Below, in pieces: positions 4,442-10,027 of a DNA stretch of 10,027 bases. Positions within the stretch are counted from its first letter, which is position 1. Each line of letters opens with the position of its first letter. The stretch is from positions 53,655 through 63,681 of the forward strand of contig DAAI01000056.1 of the NCBI GenBank assembly GCA_001701105.1. Reading direction: 5' to 3'. Below the pieces are notes generated by a model that was given only the letters and a program-made list of their open reading frames with translations, did no database searches and was not told the origin of the DNA. Source of the DNA: Bacteroidales bacterium GP1. GTDB lineage: Bacteria > Bacteroidota > Bacteroidia > Bacteroidales > Muribaculaceae. Made by a program: the position numbers and the translations under genes.

Positions 4442-6829
4442 ATGAGGAGATTATTACTGACATTATGTATGCTGCTGCCGATAGGTGTCACAGTTTTCAG
4501 TATGCCGCTAAGTCCGGAGCAGGCAATGGACCGGGCGTTAAGGTCGTCGGGAGCGCGGAGCCGGGGGATTTCGGCATCGTCGATGGAACTCGCCGCAACT
4601 ATCAATTTCGATGGGGTTCCGGCAATCTATTCCTTTAATAATGCTACATCCGGAGGCTTTATCGTGGTGTCGGCCGACGATGCATCGGAAGCCGTTCTGG
4701 GGTACAGCGATGAAGGTACTATAGCTGTAAATCCGGCTGATATGCCTGATGGTTTGTGTTATTGGCTTGAATGTCTCGCGGAAGACATTCACATGAACTC
4801 TCTGGACCCGGGAAGAAGGGTGATAAGCAAGACCCCGCAGGATAATTCGGAGCGTAGCCCCATTGAGCCGCTTGTTACGACGAAATGGAATCAGGGTGCC
4901 CCGTTCAACGACAAATGTCCGCAAGTGAACGGCAACCATTGTGTCACGGGTTGCGTGGCCACGGCCACAGCCCAGGTCCTGGCTTACTATAAATATCCCG
5001 TTACCGGTACAGGTTCTTTCAGCTATACATGGAATGGCAAGACATTATCGTTTGATTACGGCAACACAACGTTCGACTGGGATAATATGATTGATGAATA
5101 TAAGGCCGGTCAATATACACAGACTCAATCGGATGCAGTTGCCACATTGATGTATGCCTGCGGAGTGGGTGTGCAGATGGGATATGGCGTAAGCGGTTCA
5201 GGTGCCTATACCGGTTATGTGGCCGATGAACTCGTGAATTATTTCGGCTATCCGGCAGGGGTTAAAATTTACAACCGTAATTATTATTCAATCGACGCTT
5301 GGAACGACTTGGTTTATAGCCAGCTTCAGGACTGCGGACCGTTGCAGTTCGCCGGGCGGAACTCATCGGCTGGTCATTCTTTTGTGTGTGACGGTGCGAA
5401 CGGCGACTATTTCCATTTCAATTGGGGGTGGGGAGGAATGAGCGACGGATATTTCCTTCTTACGGCCCTCAATCCCGGCAGTCAGGGTATCGGAGGCTCA
5501 GTGAGCGGATATACCATGAATCAATATTTCATTGGCAATGTAAATCCTACTCCCAAAGACTATCCGATATGCTTTGAAGTTAGCGATGGATTGAATGTAA
5601 CCCCGGAATCAGGTACGGCCGATGTTACATCCTTCACCATAGATAGTTGGATTACGAATAATTCCGGATACACGTTGTCGGGAGGATCATGTAGATTAGG
5701 AATCAAGCTCCGGCCCATCGACCCTAATAAGGGCATGGAATACATAGCTATGGGCACGATTGGAGAATTGCCCAATGGATATGGATACCACAGCCTGAGC
5801 TTTAATGTAAGTTCCGATCTTGAAGACGGGGCTTATAGACTGACTCCTGCATTCCGCATCGCGGAGAATGGAGAATGGAATGATATGCTTTTACCAATTG
5901 ACAAGGGGCATCCATATTATACACTGGTAAAGGAGGGTGATAACATCACGCTCACTCCGGCTACCGCCGCATCAATTACCGTGAATGAATTTGCGCTCGA
6001 TACGCCGTTGTATCTCGATCAGAAATTCATGGTTTCAGTTTCTGTCACCAACAACTCGGATCAGGAATATCTTGATAATCTATGCGTTGTTTTCCTAAAT
6101 GATAACAATCAATGGATAGCGGAAAGCCTTGCGGAGCCGGTCGACCTCATGCCGGGCGTAACCCATGCCTTCAAGATTTTCTCGAATTTCCTTGCCTGGG
6201 ACTCCGATGTCGCCGTAACGGCGGGAAACTATGAGATGTACCTTGCCCAATTCGGTTCTGATTATTCCTATACACTCCTTTCTGCTCCGATAGATGTCAC
6301 CATTGAAGGGGCAGCTCCGGAAATGGAGCTCACCGTTTCGCAACTGTCTATTCCGGATAATCAGCCGGCCGACAGGGTCCATATCTCCGGAACTTTGGAA
6401 TGCCTGCAGGGATATTTCTGCGGAAATCTCACTCTCGCCGTATTCTTTAACGGAAGCAATATCTATCAGGCGGATTCTGATGTGATTATTGTATCTGCGT
6501 CCACCAATTCGGGCGAGGAGGCCGTTACCAATACTGCGCCGTTCCAATTCATTGCGAATCTTGAGCCCATGACCGGAGGAGATCATGCGATGGCCGCTAT
6601 ATATTACTATAAAAATGGCTTCCACCAGATTAGTAGTCCGGTAAGTTTCACAGTTGATACCCCGGTAGGGATTGAAAGTGTAAATTACGATGAAGCCAAT
6701 TCGGCCGCTGAATATTATGATCTGTCAGGGCGACGTCTGGGGACTAAGCCCACGATTCCGGGATTCTATATCCTTCGGGAGACCCTGTCAGACGGGCATA
6801 TCCGCACGCGTCGCGTGATAGTCCATTAA
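4442..6829 (+). CDS. Secreted C10 (streptopain-like) cysteine peptidase
   Basis: A 795-residue exported protease. Residues 1-20 are a signal peptide (MRRLLLTLCMLLP, cleavage after V-F-S). Residues about 22-125 resemble the C10 propeptide/Spi inhibitor domain, including G-G-F-I-V-V-S-A-D-D (71-80), which keeps the enzyme inactive until processed. The peptidase spans about 144-375: nucleophile Cys171 in TGCVATATAQV, His312 in AGHSFVCDG, and the W-rich FHFNWGWGGMSDGY (324-337) that closes the active site. Residues about 380-740 look like beta-sandwich modules. Residues 742-795 are a T9SS-like C-terminal domain (Y-Y-D-L-S-G-R-R-L, then G-F-Y-I-L-R and a basic end). At about twice streptopain length it matches extended Bacteroidales and Porphyromonas relatives. 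Likely substrates are host or dietary proteins outside the cell. It is a single-gene unit with its own promoter and a strong terminator. The first ATG is used because it alone gives the signal peptide. Confidence 0.93.
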   Translation: MRRLLLTLCMLLPIGVTVFSMPLSPEQAMDRALRSSGARSRGISASSMELAATINFDGVPAIYSFNNATSGGFIVVSADDASEAVLGYSDEGTIAVNPADMPDGLCYWLECLAEDIHMNSLDPGRRVISKTPQDNSERSPIEPLVTTKWNQGAPFNDKCPQVNGNHCVTGCVATATAQVLAYYKYPVTGTGSFSYTWNGKTLSFDYGNTTFDWDNMIDEYKAGQYTQTQSDAVATLMYACGVGVQMGYGVSGSGAYTGYVADELVNYFGYPAGVKIYNRNYYSIDAWNDLVYSQLQDCGPLQFAGRNSSAGHSFVCDGANGDYFHFNWGWGGMSDGYFLLTALNPGSQGIGGSVSGYTMNQYFIGNVNPTPKDYPICFEVSDGLNVTPESGTADVTSFTIDSWITNNSGYTLSGGSCRLGIKLRPIDPNKGMEYIAMGTIGELPNGYGYHSLSFNVSSDLEDGAYRLTPAFRIAENGEWNDMLLPIDKGHPYYTLVKEGDNITLTPATAASITVNEFALDTPLYLDQKFMVSVSVTNNSDQEYLDNLCVVFLNDNNQWIAESLAEPVDLMPGVTHAFKIFSNFLAWDSDVAVTAGNYEMYLAQFGSDYSYTLLSAPIDVTIEGAAPEMELTVSQLSIPDNQPADRVHISGTLECLQGYFCGNLTLAVFFNGSNIYQADSDVIIVSASTNSGEEAVTNTAPFQFIANLEPMTGGDHAMAAIYYYKNGFHQISSPVSFTVDTPVGIESVNYDEANSAAEYYDLSGRRLGTKPTIPGFYILRETLSDGHIRTRRVIVH

Positions 6830-6847
6830 AAAATTGAAAATATGCAA

Positions 6848-6894
6848 CAGACGTCGGGTTGGATAAATACCGACCCGGCGTCTGGAATTTATTT
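6848..6894 (+). terminator. Hairpin terminator of the C10 peptidase gene
   Basis: Bases 6848-6862 pair with 6870-6884 in a 15-bp stem with two G-T wobbles (CAGACG and CGGGT on the left, ACCCG and CGTCTG on the right) and a 7-base loop ATAAATA. AATTTATTT follows. The stem starts 19 bases after the stop codon. Its right arm overlaps the place where a -33 box for tsaE would lie. Confidence 0.8.
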
Positions 6895-6896
6895 CG

Positions 6897-6904
6897 TAAT
6901 TTTG
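6897..6904 (+). promoter_or_regulatory. -7 element for tsaE
   Basis: TAATTTTG matches TAnnTTTG and predicts a start near 6911, about 30 bases before the tsaE ATG. No TTTG is found 19-21 bp upstream, because that stretch is the terminator stem, so the promoter may be weak. Confidence 0.45.
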
Positions 6905-6941
6905 CAGAGGAAATTTCTGTGATAACTGAAGATAGAAACAA

Positions 6942-7358
6942 ATGGAGATAATTTGTAAGGATATTAAAGGCTTGCCGGCCGCGGCCGAGCAATTTATTAA
7001 GAATATAGGGGGCGACTCCATATTTGCCTTTTACGGAGAGATGGGGGCCGGAAAGACTACATTCATTTCAGAGGTATGCCGGCAGCTGGGGTGCGGAGAT
7101 GCTGTTGCGAGCCCCACATTCAGCATAGTCAATGAATATATGGATTCAGAGGGAGTGCCTGTATTTCATTTTGATTTCTATCGACTCGATTCTCCGCAGG
7201 AAGCAATGGATATCGGGATCGACGATTATTTTGCGAGTGGGTTTCTATGCTTCATGGAATGGCCAGAAAAGATAGGCCGGTTGCTGCCGGCTGAAGCTGT
7301 GAAGGTGCTCATCGAGGAACTCCCCGATGGCTCCCGGCGGATATCTATAGGAGAATGA
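6942..7358 (+). CDS. tsaE: tRNA t6A synthesis ATPase TsaE
   Basis: A 138-residue P-loop protein, normal length for TsaE (YjeE). TsaE works in the cytoplasm with TsaB and TsaD, resetting the complex that puts threonylcarbamoyl on A37 of tRNAs reading ANN codons. Visible signatures are Walker A GEMGAGKTT (32-40), the SPTFSIVNEY switch segment (57-66), HFDFYRL (76-82) and MEWPEK (105-110), all diagnostic of the family. The ATG at 6942 places the P-loop at the usual position. It ends four bases from the convergent CPBP gene, so the two transcripts probably overlap at their 3' ends. The tRNA-Thr(CGT) in this window, which reads ACG, would be one of its targets. Confidence 0.95.
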   Translation: MEIICKDIKGLPAAAEQFIKNIGGDSIFAFYGEMGAGKTTFISEVCRQLGCGDAVASPTFSIVNEYMDSEGVPVFHFDFYRLDSPQEAMDIGIDDYFASGFLCFMEWPEKIGRLLPAEAVKVLIEELPDGSRRISIGE

Positions 7359-7362
7359 TAGG

Positions 7363-8064
7363 TCAAGCCAAGAACATCATGACCGTAAAGACAACGCCGG
7401 GGATGTTATTGAATATATGCACGCCGACGCCCCACCAGAAGCCTAAATTAACCCGGACATAAGCGGCTGTGCATCCGAGGAAGAATGGCGCGAGAATCAT
7501 ACAGAGCGCGTAGGGAAGGAGAGTGAGATTGAGTACACTGAAGGCAATAAGATGCATTAATCCAAAAGCAATGGAGGTGAGCCACATTGCTGTAATGAGC
7601 CATCTTTGCCTCAATGATTCCCAGAAGGCAATTGACGTGAATCTCTGAATCAAGAAAAAGATTGTACCCCCCGCTGCGACGGCCACAAGCCCGAGCCACC
7701 AGGGAAAATGCGAAAACCGGCTCCACCATGCAAATATTGGAATCAAGGCTACGGCCAGCGCAACCTGACTGCGACGGAAAGACAATCCGAGCCGAAACAC
7801 TCCTTCCTCAATCAATGGCGCTATCACTATAAAGACTGCAAGGGAGAAAAGGAACTTCTGCAGTGTTTCCGCTTTTTGGGGACTTCCACCGAACACTGTC
7901 ATCTCGGCAGGATTGAGGCCATTATTAGCATATATCGCCATGCAGACGCTTATTGCCACTGCAGCCAGGATTCTTGTAATCACCCAGAATAGGGCCGCAT
8001 ATCCTAATATCCATTTCTTGGAATGGGTGAGATGGTCGTCAACCCTCGATAATATGAATCTCAT
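7363..8064 (-). CDS. CPBP-family intramembrane metalloprotease
   Basis: A 233-residue membrane protein with about six or more hydrophobic segments. The CPBP (CAAX protease/bacteriocin-processing, Abi) motifs are in order: E86-E-G-V-F-R91 in an A-P-L-I-E-E-x-x-F-R context, F-G-L-M-H171-L, and V-H216-I-F-N-N220. In this family the Glu pair and the two His are the catalytic and metal-ligand residues. Bacterial members cleave or anchor membrane proteins, and some give bacteriocin immunity. It is the second gene of a minus-strand unit, 14 bases downstream of the Uup-like ATPase, so cotranscription is likely. The substrate cannot be read from sequence. Confidence 0.88.
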   Translation of the reverse strand: MRFILSRVDDHLTHSKKWILGYAALFWVITRILAAVAISVCMAIYANNGLNPAEMTVFGGSPQKAETLQKFLFSLAVFIVIAPLIEEGVFRLGLSFRRSQVALAVALIPIFAWWSRFSHFPWWLGLVAVAAGGTIFFLIQRFTSIAFWESLRQRWLITAMWLTSIAFGLMHLIAFSVLNLTLLPYALCMILAPFFLGCTAAYVRVNLGFWWGVGVHIFNNIPGVVFTVMMFLA

Positions 8065-8078
8065 AAGATAATTAAATT

Positions 8079-9881
8079 TCAGTTTTTTTCAAGTAATTCC
8101 AGATAACGCAACTCGGCTTCGTCGGTTCTTGATATAATCTCCTCGATTCTCTTCCCGGCCTTAGCCAGGGCCACATGGTCGAGAGTGCCCGAGTTCATCG
8201 TATCCTCCAATTGTCTGCGCTCCTTTCCGAGGGCCTCCATTTCAACTTCAAGCTGCTCCATCTCGCGCTTCTCCTTAAAAGAAAGCCGGGGTTTTGAAGG
8301 TTCACGGCGTCGCTGGTTAGCCTCCGGTGGAATTATCTTATGATAATCCGACTTTTCGCGAGCCAATTTTCGTTCAGAGGCCACACAATGCCTGTAGGTG
8401 GAATAGTCGCCCGGGAAATCCCTCACATTACCATCGCCTTCAAACACAAAGAGGTGATCAGCCACCCGGTCGAGAAAATACCTGTCGTGACTCACCACAA
8501 TCACGCACCCTTTGAATTCGGCAAGATAATCCTCAAGCACGGCAAGCGTCATGATGTCGAGATCATTGGTAGGCTCGTCGAGAACAAGAAAATTGGGTTC
8601 CCTCATCAGGACAGTGGCCAAATAAAGCCGGCGTCGCTCGCCGCCACTGAGTTTGGAAATAAATTTCTGTTGATCCTCCGGGGTAAATAGAAAACGGTTT
8701 AGGAATTGGGAAGCCGTGAGGGTGGTCTTTTCATCGAGGCGGATACGGTCGGTGATGTCGCGCACGGCATCAATCACCTTTGTATTTTCATCGAAGTCCG
8801 TGATCCCTTCTTGGCTGTAATATCCCCAGCGGACGGTCTGCCCGACATCAATCAGTCCGGAATCCGGCGGGAGTTTCCCCATCAGCATCTTTATGAATGT
8901 TGACTTGCCTGCACCGTTCGCTCCCACCACCCCTACTTTTTCATAGCGGGCGAAGGTGTAGGTCCAGTCGGTCAAAATTTTCTTGTTGCCGAAAGCCTTC
9001 GATACATTCTTGGTCTCCAGAATTTTTGATCCGATATACCTGGCCTTTACACCGAGGCTTACATTTCGTTGCTCCGGGGTTCCTTTTCCACGCTGTTCAA
9101 GTTCGTGAAAATTATCGATGCGGTATTTGGCCTTTGAGCCGCGAGCCTGGGGCTGCCGCCGCATCCATTCAAGCTCCGTGCGGAGCAGATTTCTTACGCG
9201 GGCCAGCTCGGCAGCGCGGTTCTCCATCCTTTCCGTGCGGCGCCGCAGATAATAATCGTAATTGCCATCGTATGAGTAGAGAGTCCGGTCGTCGAGCTCA
9301 ATCACGCGTGAGCAGACGCGGTCGAGCGTCCAACGGTCGTGAGTGACGAGCAGCAGGGTTATGCGTTTCCGTTGAAGATAATTCTCCAGCCATTCCACAA
9401 TTTCAATGTCAAGATGATTGGTAGGCTCGTCGAGAATAAGCATATCCGGCTCCGAAAGCAACACCTTAGCCAGGGCGACGCGCTTTGCCTCGCCCCCCGA
9501 CATCGTGCCGACCGGCTGCGCAAGATCAGAAATGCCGAATTGCGTGAGTAATTGGCGTGCGCGTTCCTTCCCGTCCCATTCCGCGTCCACGACACCTTCC
9601 GGAGGGATAGGCGCGGCATAATCCACGGCATTTACAGTAAGATTTAGAGGGGGTTGTTGCTCAAGATAACCTATGCGGATTCCGTTACGCCATGTCACGC
9701 GTCCGGAATCAGGAGTCTCCTTCCCCGCCAAGATGTCGAGGAAAGTGGATTTCCCGGCGCCGTTACGGGCCACGAGTCCTACCTTCTCGCCTTGATCAAT
9801 GCCGAAGGCTACGCCGGCAAACAGCAACCGGTCGCCGTAACTCTTGGTCAGGTCTTCCACCTGCAGATAACATGCACCCAT
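8079..9881 (-). CDS. uup: ABC-F ATPase, Uup-like
   Basis: A 600-residue soluble protein with two ATP-binding cassettes and no membrane segments. NBD1: Walker A VARNGAGKST (37-46), signature MSGGEAKR (127-134), Walker B LILDEPTNHLD (148-158), switch His181. Interdomain linker: about 212-265, a charged coiled coil containing E-W-M-R-R-Q-P-Q-A-R-G-S-K-A-K, typical of Uup. NBD2: GANGAGKST (320-328), LSGGERRR (411-418), FLVLDEPTNDLD (431-442). Residues about 525-600 form a basic, then coiled-coil tail as in Uup, which aids nucleic-acid or ribosome binding. ABC-F proteins act at the ribosomal E site to relieve stalling; Uup also limits precise transposon excision. The symbol is by family resemblance, and a target-protection resistance role is less likely. 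AAGGG abuts the ATG, too close for a classic Shine-Dalgarno sequence. Confidence 0.9.
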   Translation of the reverse strand: MGACYLQVEDLTKSYGDRLLFAGVAFGIDQGEKVGLVARNGAGKSTFLDILAGKETPDSGRVTWRNGIRIGYLEQQPPLNLTVNAVDYAAPIPPEGVVDAEWDGKERARQLLTQFGISDLAQPVGTMSGGEAKRVALAKVLLSEPDMLILDEPTNHLDIEIVEWLENYLQRKRITLLLVTHDRWTLDRVCSRVIELDDRTLYSYDGNYDYYLRRRTERMENRAAELARVRNLLRTELEWMRRQPQARGSKAKYRIDNFHELEQRGKGTPEQRNVSLGVKARYIGSKILETKNVSKAFGNKKILTDWTYTFARYEKVGVVGANGAGKSTFIKMLMGKLPPDSGLIDVGQTVRWGYYSQEGITDFDENTKVIDAVRDITDRIRLDEKTTLTASQFLNRFLFTPEDQQKFISKLSGGERRRLYLATVLMREPNFLVLDEPTNDLDIMTLAVLEDYLAEFKGCVIVVSHDRYFLDRVADHLFVFEGDGNVRDFPGDYSTYRHCVASERKLAREKSDYHKIIPPEANQRRREPSKPRLSFKEKREMEQLEVEMEALGKERRQLEDTMNSGTLDHVALAKAGKRIEEIISRTDEAELRYLELLEKN

Positions 9882-9899
9882 CCCTTAACAATTTTTTTG

Positions 9900-9907
9900 C
9901 AAATTTA
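9900..9907 (-). promoter_or_regulatory. -7 element for the uup-CPBP unit
   Basis: On the minus strand TAAATTTG (9907-9900) fits TAnnTTTG, about 19 bases from the ATG at 9881. The expected -33 position holds TTCC rather than TTTG, so the match is partial. It is interleaved with the divergent promoter at 9920-9950. Confidence 0.45.
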
Positions 9908-9919
9908 ATGATAAATCCT

Positions 9920-9950
9920 TTTGCAGGGAATAAAAAATGTAGTAATTTTG
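9920..9950 (+). promoter_or_regulatory. Promoter of the rightward leader/riboswitch transcript
   Basis: TTTG (9920-9923) is followed after 19 bp by TAATTTTG (9943-9950), a perfect Bacteroidetes promoter. The predicted start falls at about 9957, the first base of the hairpin that opens the leader. It drives a gene beyond the right edge. Confidence 0.7.
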
Positions 9951-9956
9951 CATTGC

Positions 9957-10027
9957 GAGTCCCCGATGCCGGAAGGCAGGACTCAGAGGCGAAAGCCCGG
10001 TGGATAAATTTGGCTGCTTGCAACCAC
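9957..10027 (+). ncRNA. Structured leader, probable 5' part of a SAM-II-class riboswitch (cut by window end)
   Basis: A hairpin GAGTCC/GGACTC (9957-9962, 9979-9984) with a CCGA bulge and an inner TGCC/GGCA stem capped by GGAA is followed by GGC-GAAA-GCC (9988-9997). Then GTGG (10000-10003) pairs with CCAC (10024-10027) around a 20-base loop ending in TTGCAA (10018-10023). A stem whose loop contains an AU-rich stretch and ends in UUGCAA just before the 3' strand is the P1 layout of SAM-II riboswitches, which in Bacteroidetes precede methionine-synthesis genes. The diagnostic 3' part (an A-rich strand and GCUAAA forming the pseudoknot) would lie outside the window, so the class is from memory of the family and not proven. 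Confidence 0.5.

Noticed and set aside
6095..6625. Open frame of 176 codons on the minus strand
   Set aside because: It is fully inside the C10 peptidase gene, in a shadow frame with composition unlike a real protein.
8897..9346. Open frame of 149 codons on the plus strand
   Set aside because: It lies antisense within the Uup-like ATPase gene; the Arg/Pro/Ser-rich product is typical of a shadow frame.
1..10027. CRISPR arrays, insertion sequences or prophage genes
   Set aside because: I saw no spaced direct-repeat array, transposase or phage-type gene in the window.

Overview
The window looks like chromosomal DNA of a Bacteroidales bacterium, plausibly a gut or oral lineage such as Muribaculaceae or Prevotella-like. 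The main reasons are repeated Bacteroidetes-type promoters (TTTG, 19-21 bp, TAnnTTTG), a secreted C10 cysteine peptidase, and two exported proteins ending in T9SS-like C-terminal domains. The genus is inference.

Left edge (1-442): a short ImmA/IrrE-like C-terminal tail stops at 51. It is followed at once by the C-terminal half of a DUF1349 protein, which looks like a deletion scar.

Redox module (443-3984): an AraC-family regulator (minus strand) is divergent from a lipoprotein that fuses a flavodoxin-like domain to an aldo-keto reductase. Next comes a second exported flavodoxin-like protein with a T9SS-like C-terminal domain. The 213-bp divergent region holds a complete promoter for the regulator, a -7 element for the fusion gene inside an inverted repeat, and two 14-bp direct repeats exactly 21 bp apart, as expected of an AraC-type operator. 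The simplest reading is that the regulator controls an exported redox system.

Middle (3985-6941): a bidirectional hairpin terminator, a minus-strand tRNA-Thr(CGT) with its own promoter and encoded CCA, then a C10 (streptopain-like) peptidase behind a promoter and a structured leader. A 15-bp hairpin terminator ends the peptidase unit.

Right part (6942-10027): tsaE (tRNA t6A synthesis) converges with a minus-strand unit of a Uup-like ABC-F ATPase followed by a CPBP membrane protease. At the right edge a divergent promoter opens a structured leader that resembles the 5' part of a SAM-II-class riboswitch, cut by the window end; the controlled gene, probably for methionine synthesis, lies outside.
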